A DNA stretch of 64,000 nucleotides from Paraphaeosphaeria minitans (lineage: Eukaryota; Ascomycota; Dothideomycetes; Pleosporales; Didymosphaeriaceae): contig WJXW01000004.1 of NCBI GenBank assembly GCA_015832175.1, positions 1,054,001 to 1,118,000 on the forward strand, read 5' to 3'. Both the position numbers and the translations under genes were made by a program. Positions 1-11,507 of the stretch are shown here, piece by piece (positions within the stretch are counted from its first letter, which is position 1; each line of letters opens with the position of its first letter). The notes beneath the pieces were generated by a model. That model saw nothing but the letters and a program-made list of their open reading frames with translations, did not search any database and was not told the origin of the DNA.

Positions 1-1254
1 ATCTGGACACGACGTTAGCCGTGCAACAGAACCTGTTCGACATGAGTATTACCTTCTGCACGTTGATGCTGTGGCTGGTGCTGCTGAAGATGAGACTGGC
101 TTTCATGGCCTTGGCGAAGCGTTTTGCCTGACAGCGTTAGCTTCGTGGCAGACGTTGGTTCGCGTGCTGTTTACCTGATTGGAAATCTCCTCCTGCTCCT
201 CGCGCGGGAAGTTGACAAAGTGATCGTACTTGGTGCCGACTAAGAATGGGATTGCGGTTTTGTTAAAGCCTCGTCCTTGACGATACCACTCCTTGATCGA
301 GTTCAGCGTGCTCTTGCGCGTCAGGTCAAACATGAAGAGTATCGCGACGGCGTCGTTGCAGACGAGCGGCAGCATGTTGACGAACTCGCGCTGGCCTCCG
401 AGATCCCAGATGGAGAAGGTAATTTCCGTGTTCCTGATGGAGATGGTCTTTTCCATGAAGTTGACGCCTGCGTTGGTCAGTGGAAGGGCTTTCTACGGGC
501 TATAACGACGCGACAAACCTAGGGTCTGGATGTAGTCCTCGTCCCAGCTGCCCTCGACATATTTGACCATCAGACTGGTCTTTCCAATCTGCGCGTCGCC
601 GACCATGCCGACCTTGATGACGACGCTGGGGTTCTTGGTCGCGTCTTGCTGCGAGGTGCGCAGGACCTGGTCCTGGCTGTACGACCGCGCATTGCCCTCC
701 GAGTTTGAGTAGCGGCCCAATTGCGAAGTCGGTCTTGAGTTGGGCTGCCCCGTCTGTGTTTCCTTCGCGCTGTTGTAGTAGCCATGCCGGGGCGGCGTGT
801 CTGCGTCCGAGGGCGTGTTGAAGCGCGAGTGGTAGCCGTCGCCGCCGTGGCTGCCGCTGTACTGGTAGGCGGTGTCGGAGTACGAGGTCTGGGGGCGGTG
901 GTGGCTGTCGCTCGAGTAGCCATTGTGGTAGCCAATGTTGCTCTGCTGCAGGTCGGGCATGGGCGCAACGGTGGCGGCGGTGATGGTGGTGATGGTGGTG
1001 TTGTTGCTGTCGTCGCCCTCGGCGGGCTGGTCGACAGGCTGGACGGGGTGGTCCAAGGGCCGGTCCAAGGGCTGGTGCGTGGGCTGCTCCATGGGCAGGT
1101 CCATGAGCTGATCCATGGGCTGCTCCAAGGGTTGGTGCATGGGCTGCTCAGAGGGCTGCTCCAAGGGCTGGTCCATGGACTGGTCTATGGGCTGGTCCAT
1201 GTGTTTCTGCGCCTCATGGGCCTCGCTGGGCACCGGCTCTTGCTGCATGTCCAT
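1..1254 (-). CDS. spg1: Septum-promoting small GTPase Spg1/Tem1 (3' end outside window)
   Basis: Ras-like GTPase that triggers the septation initiation / mitotic exit cascade at spindle pole bodies. Coding segments on the minus strand are 1254-519, 467-175 and 127-53; the next intron starts at 52 and the last exon lies beyond base 1. All joins keep frame. The GTPase core shows the P-loop GDAQIGKT, the switch II motif WDLGGQ, the base-recognition motif TKYD (typical of Spg1/Tem1 in place of NKxD) and the late segment [11 protein letters not shown], also characteristic of Spg1. About 210 residues precede the P-loop, including 14 tetrapeptide units of the type MDQP/LEQP (residues 19-74). The start at 1254 was preferred over 1398 because GCCATGG is an excellent initiation context and the extra 48 residues look unlike protein. 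The gene is divergent from the Rrb1 gene. Family assignment is secure; the N-terminal extension is described, not explained. Confidence 0.92.
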
Positions 1255-1740
1255 GGCTGCGAACTGCGGTGTGTCTTGACTCGGGTCGCTTGGGTGTCGC
1301 CGTGGGCGAATAGGAGGGTGTGTGAATAGCGGCTCCAGAGACCAGGCGCTGTTGCGGCCCCGCCTGACGTGGGTGGTGGGACGTGTAGACGAGCGCACGG
1401 AGCATGCTAAACCATCTATTCAAGCGGGCAGTCGAGCGCGTGCGGAACAATGGGGGGAAGGCTGGCGATGGGGAGCTTGTGTTGACGGGCGAGGGATGGG
1501 GGCCTGTGTTGCTGGGGCGCTGTGTTGATTTGGGGCCCTGTTGCTGTTGTTGTTGCGTCTCTGCTGGGCTAGAATGCGACCAATCGCCGCGCGGTGGGGG
1601 ACCACACGATAATGGGCTGGACGACTCGCTGTGGGCCCGTGCGAGCACCCATGTTTTTTTGCCCCGCCATGATCTTTTGAAATTGGTGCAGCAAAAGTCG
1701 CAAACCCGTCCATACGCAACACCTCTCACTGCCGCCCCAG

Positions 1741-3329
1741 ATGGCCAAGAGACCCGCAGAATCAGACGGGAACGAGCTGGACGCCGTGAAGAATGGCGAC
1801 CGGCCCATGGAAGTCGACGTAGACGAGGCCGGCGAGTTTGAGGACGAATTCGAGGATGAGTTCGAGAGCGAGGACGAGATATTTGAGGCTGGTGTCGACG
1901 GCAGACCAGACGAGGAGCGAGAAGCAGAGGAGAAAGAGCGTGTGTGCTGTCCCGCTCGCACACTGAGCGGCTGCTAATCCCAGCCAGACGCCATGGAAGT
2001 CGACCAGGGCACCTTCATACCAGGCCGCCACAAGCTCTCCGCCGGCGAGACCCTCGCCCCCGATCTGTCCACATACGAGATGCTCCACACACTAGAAGCG
2101 CCCTGGCCCTGTCTTTCTTGCGACATTGTTCCAGACAGCCTGGGCGCCGATCGGAAGACGTACCCTGCGACCGTATACTCCGTGGCCGGCACGCAGGCAG
2201 CCCAGGGGCGACACAAGGAGAACCAGATCATGGTCATGAAAATGAGCAGTCTGTCGCGGATGGAGAAGGAGGGCGAAGATGACGACGAAGACGACGAAGA
2301 CTCCGACGACGAAGGCTCAGACCCCATCCTCGAAACCAAGTCGATACCAATGACGAGCTGCACAAACCGGATACGCCTACATCAAGCCCCCCAGACCACC
2401 TCGGCGAAGCCTGCGACCACCCTTACCGCCGCCATGACCGAGTCAGGCCAGGTCCTGATCCACGACATCACACCTCACCTCACTGCCTTCGACACACCTG
2501 GCTCCACCATCACACCGGCACAGAACAAGCCCGTTAGCACAATACGGGCACACAAGGCGAACGAGGGATATGCCCTAGACTGGTCACCGCTCGTACCAGA
2601 GGGCAGGTTAGTAACGGGCGACATCACGGGCAACATCTTCACCACCACACGGACGCAAGGCGGCGGCTTCGTCACCGACACAACGCCATTTACTGGCCAC
2701 GAAGGCACTGTAGAAGAGCTACAGTGGTCCCCGAGCGAAAAGACCGTCTTTGCCTCCGCCGGCAACGATGGTACCATCAAGATCTGGGATGCGCGCTCCA
2801 AGTCAAGAAAGGCTGCCGTCAGCGTCCACGTCTCCAACACAGATGTCAACGTCCTATCCTGGTCGCACGAGACAGCCCATCTTCTCGCTTCCGGTGCCGA
2901 CGACGGCGAATGGGCCGTTTGGGATCTCCGCCAGTGGAAGCCATCCACCTCCCTCTCCTCAAACCCAAAGCCTTCGCCCATCGCCAACTTCAACTTCCAC
3001 AAGGAGCAAATTACATCTGTGGAGTGGCACCCCACCGACAGCAGCATCGTTCTCGTGTGCGCAGGCGACAACACACTAACTTTGTGGGATCTCGCCGTCG
3101 AGCTCGACGACGAAGAGAGCAGAGACACGGGCGGCGTCCCGGACGTGCCGCCGCAGCTGCTCTTCGTGCACTACATGGAGCAGGTCAAGGAGGCGCACTG
3201 GCATCCGCACATTCCGGGCGCGGTCATGGCCACGGGTGGGTCCGGCTTTGGGTACGCCCTCACAGTATTGTCGTTCGTGCATCTGACAGCTAACGGTGAA
3301 ATAGCGTGTTCAAAACCATCAGTGTTTAG
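1741..3329 (+). CDS. rrb1: Ribosome assembly WD40 protein Rrb1 (GRWD1)
   Basis: Nuclear WD-repeat chaperone that binds ribosomal protein L3 (uL3) and is needed early in 60S subunit assembly. Exons are 1741-1941, 1984-3251 and 3305-3329, giving 497 aa; yeast Rrb1 has about 511. An acidic N-terminus (EDEFEDEFESEDE) is followed by the signature FIPGRHKL and by APWPCLSCDI, then an acidic linker and WD repeats ending in IKIWDARS, WAVWDLRQ and LTLWDLAV. The last exon adds the conserved tail GFGVFKTISV after a 53-nt intron with a GCTAAC branch point. The first intron (about 42 nt) could use either of two donors with matching acceptors, changing only two or three residues. Start codon at 1741 lies in CAGATGGCC. 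Confidence 0.93.
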
Positions 3330-3618
3330 ATATACAATCTACGAATGCCATGTCATTCGCCCGCGACTAGCAGCATTCTTCGACTTACCTCTATGCTCGT
3401 GTTGTGTTCTCAGACGTTCCGCGCGCTTGCGGCGTCTCCCCTTTGTCGCGCATAGTCACGTTCCTCATTCCTTTTCCTCATGCGCATGCGCTTGCCTGAT
3501 CCGGTCATAAAGAAGTTTCAGGTAGTCATAAAAGTAGTAGAGGCCCTCTCGATGACAGCTACGGTCAACCGCTAAAGCGCTAGAATTCGCAGTCTCCAAC
3601 TGCTACACCATATCCACC

Positions 3619-4071
3619 ATGGCATCTATGCGATACTTCCCTCACCAGAGCGTCGCTACGTTACAACACAATGGAGACTTTGCCCTTCAACATCATAGGG
3701 ATGTTCGTTACAGACCGGTTTTCAATGACGACGGATCACTCAGATGCTACGCCCCGCAGTACTACCACGCCCAAGACACAGTAACTTACATGCTCATCCT
3801 GCCCACGCCGCTCGTTTCCATCCCCATGCCGCAGCCCACCCGGCGCACAGTAACACTCTTCGAAGCGGCCCGCAAAGTCCGACGTGAAGTCGTGGAAGAG
3901 GAGGTCCATGGGTTGGAAGCGACGGAGGATCGTGTTTGGGGCACTGGATGTGCAAGATGGTGGACGCAGAGCGACGTGAAGTGGAATGGATACGTCGAGT
4001 ACCCCGAGAGCTGCGAGAGGAGCAGCGTTGCGCGAGAGAAGGAGTTTCAAAGGAGCAAGAAGATGCCTTGA
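3619..4071 (+). CDS. Hypothetical protein, 150 aa
   Basis: I do not recognise this protein. The ORF starts in a strong context (CCACCATGGCA) and is uninterrupted. The first half is rich in aromatic residues and ends in a hydrophobic stretch (TYMLILPTPLVSIPMP, near residues 57-72). The second half is charged, with VRREVVEEEVHGLE and a WWTQSDVKWNGYVEYP segment. There is no signal peptide and no clear domain. It lies between the Rrb1 gene and the convergent zinc-cluster gene. The start context and sensible amino acid composition argue for a real gene; lack of a recognisable family and a long antisense ORF argue for caution. Confidence 0.4.
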   Translation: MASMRYFPHQSVATLQHNGDFALQHHRDVRYRPVFNDDGSLRCYAPQYYHAQDTVTYMLILPTPLVSIPMPQPTRRTVTLFEAARKVRREVVEEEVHGLEATEDRVWGTGCARWWTQSDVKWNGYVEYPESCERSSVAREKEFQRSKKMP

Positions 4072-4184
4072 ACAGCACATCACTATTGGAGCCCTACCCA
4101 AAAGCCAGCGCAATACCCACCCTTGCATCACCCAACGTTCTTTAAGCGCGGCTTTGCAACAAACAACACCCAACCTTCCACCCC

Positions 4185-6571
4185 TCACAGCGTCCACTGC
4201 GTCATCGCACCCCAATCGATACTCCCATCATCCCCGGCCGCAAACTCCATGCCCTCAAACGCATCCAGCCCCGGCGCCGAAAACATATCCAGATTCAGAT
4301 CCAGATCTAGCTCGCCATCCGCCGTGCTAGGTGTAAACTCCTCAGCCGCCCGCGGCTCCAACACACGATCCACGATTTTGGTAAACGCCTTGCACGCCTT
4401 CTTGCACAGATTGTAATTCGCCTCCCCTGGTCGCGCGGAGGACGAGTCCGTGTGCTCTGCAGCCTCGAGATGCGATATCAGGACCGAAAGCATGCGGATT
4501 GTTTCCGCGCGGGAGATGGAGGGTGGGAAGGTCGCGTTCGTGCGGTGCTGTTCCTGCAGCGCAGTGGCGAGGACGCTGGCCGATGGTATCCCGCAGAGGA
4601 TGACCTCGATGAGGAACTCCTTGTGGATGTCGTAGAGTCTGTCTCGGATGGTGCCCAGCGTCAGCGTCGTGCTCAGCAGCGACGTCGCCACGCGGAGCAG
4701 CTCGAGGTTCGAGGTGATGGGTGTCTGGCCCTGGTCCAGCAGTTTGCGGATGATGAATTCGTTGTACCAGTGCGTTTGGTGCGCGACGACGAGCATGAGG
4801 CAGATGTAGGGTGAGGAGATTTCGTTCCAGCAATTAGGCCAGTAACGGAGGTGTTGGGGAAAGTTTTCCCAGGACTCTCGGATGCGGCGAGAGATGTCGA
4901 GCAGTTGCCTCTCTACGGTTTCGTCGAGTTTAGAGAGGGCGACGTCGAGGATTTCCTCGCGGTATGTGGCCGAGATGGAACGGAGGCGGACCCAGCTTGT
5001 GCGAAAGTATCGCCGCTCAGTGTTCCACCCGTTCTCATCGAGTGCGGCTATTGCGCGGTTGAGCGTTTCTTCGCTGGCCATGATGTCGCTGTCGTCGAGG
5101 TCGAGAGGCGGTTTCATGTCGGTGTGTCGTTTGCTTAGACGCAGAGGCCGGCCAAGGAACGTGGAGAGCGTTTTGTCCTGCAGAAAACATGTGCTAAAAG
5201 CTCTTCGGCGCGTCTCGAGAAGCCAGGTCGGAACATTGGGTACTGTTGGTTCTCTATGGAGGCCTGGGAGCGTTAGCATGAGATCAAGAATGTTTAATTA
5301 AAGCGTAGAATTGCGCGCACCGAGAGCATAAAGCTGTGATGCTAATTCTCCGAAGCGTCGCCATGACGGGGCTCCGGAGAACCCGTTGACCATAATGGTG
5401 AATGAGTAATTCTCGTAAAGCATCCATATGAATATGTGGTTAACGGGGCTTATGACAGTACAGAGGATTGTACATGTCGTGCTGGCTCGGAGGAGCTCGT
5501 CGATCAATCGCGACTTTGAGTTTGGATTTGCCGGATCGGAGAAACGGTACGAACAAAGGCCGTAAGATATTGCCCTGCCTGCACTTGCGAGGAGAAAGCC
5601 AAGGACCTCCAGCCTGATGTTGTCTCCAGAACAGATCTGGTGGAAGTCGCTAGCTTTCATGTCATCAGGTATCGCTAGCGGCCGGCTACTGTTATCCAAA
5701 ACTCTGGCGACGAGTCTAGGATCGGGAACAGAGTGCATGAGATTGAACCGGTCGACTATAGGTCCAAGGCCGTTGACGAGATCTATTTCCAGGGGCAGCG
5801 GTATCTCTAAAGTCAGCGAAACGTCAAATGGCAGAGCTTTGATAACTTACTATACATGACTGCGCAAACTGTAGAAGGATGTTGATGACCTCTTGTATGA
5901 TTGGATAGTGTCGCAAGCATTTCAACACCTCTGTAGTCATCTGCATGCGCATGGACTTGGTCAAAGGATGCTGGTGAGCCATTTCAATATCAGACCCATC
6001 AGAAGCTATCGATGCTTCTCCATCGAGGATAACTGCATTGGCCTCATCTTTGGGAAGGATGGCCGTGTAGCTGGTTGGTCCTAAGTAGCCCGGCTGGTTC
6101 GTGGTCATGGGAACAGCATCGGCGAATTTGTCAATGGAATAAAATGATGGACCGTCAGGTGTGGGAAGCGATTTAGATGTTCGTTTTCGCTTGGTTGGTC
6201 GAAGGACGTCTGGTGTGTCTTTTGCATGGCTACCGGACTCATCTTCGGTATTGCGCTTGGTGAGCGGGGCAGGGTGGTAGAAACAGCGGTCCGAAATTCC
6301 TGTACAGGATGAGTGCCGGTCTAGGGAAATCGAGTGTTCTACAGCGTACCTCTTTGGACACAGCGGTCGCATATTGGCGTCCCGTGATCGCATCGCGTCT
6401 TGTTTAGTCTACCTGTACAGCGGCGTGGCTATCAGCATGCGATACTCCGTATTGATATGCATGAGCGTGAAAAGGCTGACGATAAAGGAAATCCAGTACG
6501 GTACTTCTCGAGACCAAAATCACTTACACGGCTCACAGGACGCCGGTTTCCCATTGCGCCGATTCGAATTC
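4185..6571 (-). CDS. Zn(II)2Cys6 fungal transcription factor (first exon not resolved)
   Basis: DNA-binding transcription regulator of the Gal4-type zinc cluster class with a fungal-specific middle homology region. Exons on the minus strand are 6571-6528, 6412-6350, 6299-5851, 5804-5321 and 5263-4185; all joins keep frame. The cluster is built from three exons: RRNGKPASCEPC, then RLNKTRCDHGTPICDRCVQR, then GISDRC, giving spacing C-x2-C-x6-C-x6-C-x2-C-x8-C. The codon of the second cysteine is split T|GT by a 115-nt intron with donor GTAAGT. The C-terminal 600 residues contain the helix-rich region of the family (around ETRRRAFSTCF and GRPLRLSKRHTD). In-frame stops upstream of 6571 and the acceptor TTGGTAG mean that at least one 5' exon with the start codon lies upstream, which I could not place. 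The gene is convergent with the ORF at 3619. Confidence 0.88.
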
Positions 6572-7711
6572 CTACCAACAAGCGTCAAGATAGAGTTATA
6601 GAGTCCAGCCGTGTGTCCCTACATGAGATTCCTATTCTGCGGTCGCTGAATGGTTCAATCAGGCAGGTGCTCCCCACTTTCGTTTTCGGCTATACGATAC
6701 TCTCTCCGCGACCGGACAACTACCTACCGTATGTGCGCTTGTTCGGCAAAGGTCCTTGTATATGTGAAAGACAGTGAACGTATGTTCCGTTGCTATGTTC
6801 GACAGCGCTGCGTTGATGCTACACAACAGGTCCTATTCGGGGGAAGGATTTCGCGATCCGCGCTAGTGCGCAAGAGGAAGCTGTCATCCACGCCCAGACG
6901 TCTCATCCGTCACGTGTAGGGAGCACGTTCCAACTTGTCATGGAGCCACTCTTGCGAGGGCTGAAGTGCCGAAAACACGAGCTCGTTGCACTTGGGCGGT
7001 GCCTTCTCCTCTATTGAAACACAGCGAAGGCATTTCACGATTGAAGCCGGTTGAGTGAGCTACAAAGCAAACTTAGAGGACATGTCATCCTGGTGAAGGC
7101 ATCTATAATGCGTTCTCTCTTCTGCACCCTGCCTGATGATTGATACAGGCGAGTGTTCTTGCCCGATGTTATAGACAAGAGCACGGAGCTGCTGGATCGC
7201 CATCCCCATCTGGAGACCCTTACGTTTCCGATGAAGCTTGAGCAAGAGAACATGGCGACCGACGTTCTTGGCCTAACAGAAGTCGAAGGAGCATCGAATC
7301 GCGCTCACAGAAAGGTCATTGGCCATCAATTGTTCCCTGAAAAACATTAGACTTCACGAGGTGCTACGTTGAGAGATCATGCCATCGAGCGGCCTTACGA
7401 AAGAAGACTTTTGAGGTTTCCCGATTCCGATTTACAGAAGAGTAAGATGATCACGATGAGTATGAGCTTGCCGAAACTTTCCAGGCAACGAAAAGTCACT
7501 TGATGCGGCAAGCGTAGACCTACGCATGCAGCGAGCTGTGTGAGGAAGGAACCCGCCTTTCCCCGCTGACGCTTGCCTCCCTTGACGTATGAATTTAGGC
7601 CATTGCATCGAACTGTTTACACTTCGATCTGTCGGAGCTTAACCGGCCAATCTCCCATCGGCACGACCAACGAGCTTGCATTTCTTCTTCCGTTATCTCA
7701 ATACAGACAAC
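6572..7711. other. Intergenic region with unresolved 5' exon of the zinc-cluster gene
   Basis: The first coding exon and promoter of the minus-strand zinc-cluster gene should lie here. A 66-residue ORF on the plus strand (7153-7350, protein segment LLDRHPHLETLTFPM) reads like a leucine-rich or F-box-protein fragment, but I found no start, partner exons or domain for it. Nothing else is recognisable. Confidence 0.4.
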
Positions 7712-8819
7712 ATGACCCTCCATAAAGTTCTTACCGGAATCAACGAGATCCAGGTCGGGCTTGAGGAAATAAAATCCTGTCTGAAATGCTTCGGAGAGCG
7801 AGTCGCGCGTATTGAGGCCTGGCAACAAGGTCACAATGGTCCAGTATCTTCCGCGCAACCAGTGTCAGACCAGAAGATCGGGGGGGATGTCGGCCGTCTA
7901 ACAGAAAAAGACTCGACCAAGTCCCACGAAGTACAACATAACCAAGATGTCGTACCAGCGGAGCTTCCAGGACAGCCAGACGTGTCGAGGGTGGTTTTGA
8001 CAAAGATCGTATCGCCGAGAGGACAGCATCTGTACACGCAAGCTGAATCTGATCTTCCCGCGCTGCCACCACCCTCGGACGCTTCGCCTGTGGAAGCTTC
8101 AGGCGATAGTCAAGCTTTGAGACTGCGTGAGTCAAAACCGCCTGTCTCGTTCTGATCTTACCTACAGGAGGCTGATGGTTTCTCTCAAATAGAATCTTCG
8201 CTTCGTGGTGGCTGGGGTGACGAAGAGGCAGAGGAGATCCTCTACAAAAAGTTAGCCAACATCTATTATTCCTCTGACATCCATCGCCATCTCAGCCCTT
8301 TAGAGAAGCAGCTGGCAGAGATGACCAAACAGCTGTCTTCAGTGCTACAGTGCGGTCTCACACCGGCGTCACGGGAGCATGCTCAATCTCCCGATAATGC
8401 TCAGTTCTGTGAATCAAGCCAAACACCAGTCCCCACTAGCAGTGAGCGGGTCCTTCCAAAAAACTGCAAGAAACCACGATACGTCGAAAAAAACCCTCGG
8501 AAGCCGTTCCAAACACCGAAGACTACTCGCCCAGTTTTCGGACTGCCATCGACGCCTAGCCGGCGTGTCGTATCTTTCGACATTAGCAGCTCTCCGTTCG
8601 CAATGTACAGTAATGAGAACTCACCATTTCTCCAGCTTGCGAAAAAGCGGGGTTCAACAAGTGGTATGTTCGACAGTCGCACTTCACGAAAGGGACTCAG
8701 AAGTGTTAGACGATCATGGATACATGGTTTCTAATATTTGCGGTCTAGGTGTATTTGAGGGCGGTCAGGAGCGAGTCTTGCGACTTGGCCAAGTCTCCTG
8801 CTCCTGCGGAACGGGCTGA
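7712..8819 (+). CDS. Hypothetical protein, about 318 aa
   Basis: I do not recognise a family. Exon 1 is 7712-8126 (donor GTGAGT) and exon 2 starts at 8193, joining LRL to QSSLRGGWGDEEAEE in frame. Exon 2 can read to a stop at 8734, or be spliced at 8664 (donor GTATGT) to 8749, ending at 8819; both versions give 318 residues. The N-terminus is a short helical segment (ITGI/NEIQVGLEEIKSC). Further on are a Pro/Ser-rich linker, the helical segment EILYKKLANIYYSSDI, and a basic Ser-rich tail with FGLPSTPSRRVVSFD and NSPFLQLAKKRG. No signal peptide or membrane segment. Probably an intracellular protein. The gene model is supported by canonical splice sites only. Confidence 0.5.
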
Positions 8820-8997
8820 CTGACTTTCTCGAAGGCATTGTGGGTCCGGCGGTGAACGCAGCTTTTGCGGCAGTGAACGTTATGACAAACATAAAAACAT
8901 TGTTTGTTTAACAGCATTTCTCACGTGTTGTCATTTCCCTCTTACCTTGTTCTACAATACTGCTTCACGGCTTGTTCTAGGCACCCAAGAGACATGT

Positions 8998-9006
8998 CTT
9001 ATAAAA
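8998..9006 (+). promoter_or_regulatory. TATA-like box upstream of the RING-like gene
   Basis: TTATAAAAC lies about 80 bp before the ATG at 9085, a plausible core promoter distance in filamentous fungi. Confidence 0.45.
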
Positions 9007-9084
9007 CGCTCGCCCACTCCCACAGAACAACGACCTAGATAACGTCCTACGCATAGCTACGCTGTTCTACGTCGGCTATCCAGT

Positions 9085-10497
9085 ATGGCGCCTTGTTCTT
9101 CTTACCGCAAAGGCAAGCCCGAATGCTTGAAAGGGTCCTGTCCTGATTCGCCCTCAGACTCCGACAGCGACGACGAGCACCACGAACCTGTCTACCCAAG
9201 CACTCTTACAGAATTCGAAAGCGATCTTGTGTGCTTTAGAAGAATATTCCCGAGCATGATCAAAGGTCTTAACAGTGCAGATGATGCAGTTGAAATGGGT
9301 TGGCTAGCGGGCTGCGTACACGACGTTATCTTGTGCCTGTAAGTCCTAATGTCTATATTGTTCTTGTATAGCTTCCGAAAACTGACACTCGTTCCATTTC
9401 TAGGACCCTGCACTTGACAGACAACCATGATGATTTCCCGAAGAGGCAATCCCACCTCATCGAAGAAGCGCTCCGAGCACGGTATTATCGCGAAGACCGT
9501 CCAGTCGAGGAAGGCCATGACCAGGTTCCAGAAGGGGTCGTCGAATACATCAAGCCGAAACAGGTGCTCGACTTCTATGATTTGATACATGAAGAAGTTG
9601 AAATTCAGTACTTGTCCAAACCCGCTGTTCCTCTCACGGATGAACAGGTCGAACGAAAGATTAGAGCTAAGGAGTCCATGTTTGGCACGATGCTTGAAAA
9701 CGCGATCAAGGAGATGTGGTGGATGGAGGACGAAGACGACCCGGAGGAGGATCACGAAGAGCTCTACAATCTGCGAGGTGGCTGGAACGCGGGTAGGTTC
9801 TACTCAAACCACACCGTAAAGCTTTGCAAGTAGCTAACATAGTCGCGTAGCTCGTGAAGACCCTTGGTCCTACCCTTCCTGGGTATATGGCCCCGCAGAT
9901 GTCCACGGCCCTGTACAGCTCGAACCAGATGGCACACCCACAGAGTACAAGACCACGGGTAACCCGCTACCCATGAGTGCGTTCAGCGTCCCATATAAAG
10001 GCCCACATCCCGCCCAAGATACGTGCCTTGTCTGCATGGATGAGCTCGCCAACCCTGATCTTCATCTTGTGGCTGCGCGATGCTCTAAGGGTCATTTGTT
10101 TCATGGCTCTTGCTTGAATAGGTGGGTGAATGCATCGGCTATGGACAATGCCAACTTGTGCCCACACGACCGTGAGCGACTTTGCGACCCACGGCCGAGG
10201 ATACACCCAGGATGGCTATCGGATGTCTCTGACGAAGCAGAGCCTGACGCCGACGACTCCGACTCAGAAGATTCGGATACGGACAAGTCGGATCAGGGAG
10301 ATTCTGATCTGGACAATGATACCGACATGGAGGCCAGCGAGTCAGACCAAGAGGGCTCGGACGCGGATGCCGAGGGATCGGACGACGATTTGTTCGATAT
10401 GGACACCGATGATGAACATAATGAGCACTGCGTGGAAGAACTGGATGAAGCTGCTCTCGAACGATTCCTGCAGAGCGACGAGGAATTCATATACTGA
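9085..10497 (+). CDS. RING-like zinc-finger protein with acidic Asp/Ser-rich tail
   Basis: Exons 9085-9338, 9404-9792 and 9851-10497 give 429 aa; both introns have good signals (GTAAGT; GTAGGT with GCTAACAT). The middle contains a RING-type pattern near residues 260-310: CLVC, then CSKGHLFHGSC, RWV and CPHDRERLC, that is C-x2-C ... C-x3-H-x2-H-x2-C ... C, so a zinc-binding E3 ubiquitin ligase-like role is an inference. The N-terminal part has an acidic Ser/Asp patch (SPSDSDSDDEHHE) and helical segments with no known domain. The last 100 residues are almost entirely Asp, Ser and Glu (DSDSEDSDTDKSD), resembling a nuclear acidic tail. The last zinc ligands are not standard for RING, so the substrate and partner E2 cannot be stated. 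Confidence 0.75.
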
Positions 10498-11507
10498 TTC
10501 CTACAATATCGCCGCCTGACTGTACTTGGGCTACTTCTTGTGGCTGTCTTGGGAGTTTGCATGATAGCTTCCGACGACTGGCAATTTTTTGAACGGGCTG
10601 CTTGGAGTGGCAACTTGCACAAGCTGCGCTCATGAGTGTGGCTTTTTGGCACGGAGGAAGACGTTAATGCTGAGGTTGTTGCCTCATACCCTTTCCACGA
10701 CTCCTACAGCCTTTATTGTTTTTGTTCTTTCCCAGGCGTCTCAACCATTTTCATCTCTATCGCTGTGACGTCATAGCTATAAGAGGTGTAGAGCAATTGG
10801 GACGAAGGCTGGCATAAAGGGTTGCGAACCTGATCACGGCGTCGTTAGATACCCGTCATCGTGACAGCTCCCTAGCCTTTCCCTGTTTCTGGTTCTTTTT
10901 TGATTACGAAGGACCATGGGTCCGATAATGTTCATTTTACGATCCAATTGATACTTCATGATATACCTCTGTGCGATTCAGGGCATCTGATTACTGAATA
11001 CTTACATGTGATTTCCTGGATTGCTTTCTCCCCACGCTCCTTACATGCTTGCAGCTAGAACTGCAATTGTCTTCCCGCTCAGTCGAGGTGAGAGCTATGA
11101 GGTAACATGACTTGGAAAGCTCGGCAAGGTCGGCACTAAGCACTTTGTGCGACCTAAATCGCCCGAAACTACATCCTCGCATCAACACACAATACTTTGG
11201 GAGGATAACTTATAATCGTACTGAGACCAGAATTAGTGAATACATCGGTCTGTGGCGGGTGTTCAGTAAATAGTGCGTCAGCGACCGACCGCGGTCATCC
11301 GATGGTAATGAGCTAATCATGGAGAACAAGTTTTAGTAATCAGATACTTTGTAAGATTTCACGAGCCGTTCGTGGTACTGGGAGTTGGGTAAGCGAACGG
11401 GACAGAACTGTTGCGAGAAAAGTAGAAGAAGCCTCCGAAAGGAAAGAAGCATAGGGCATCGGCAAGGTGTTTACGTCCTTGCGACAGGACTAGCTTCAAT
11501 AGTCACC
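10498..11507. other. Intergenic spacer, about 1 kb
   Basis: No convincing ORF, RNA gene or repeat seen. It should hold the 3' end of the RING-like gene and the promoter of the downstream SDR gene. Confidence 0.5.

Noticed and set aside
784..1329. 181-codon plus-strand ORF rich in Gly, Val and Leu
   Set aside because: Antisense to the repeat-bearing N-terminus of the Spg1 gene; its hydrophobic repeats mirror the MDQP array.
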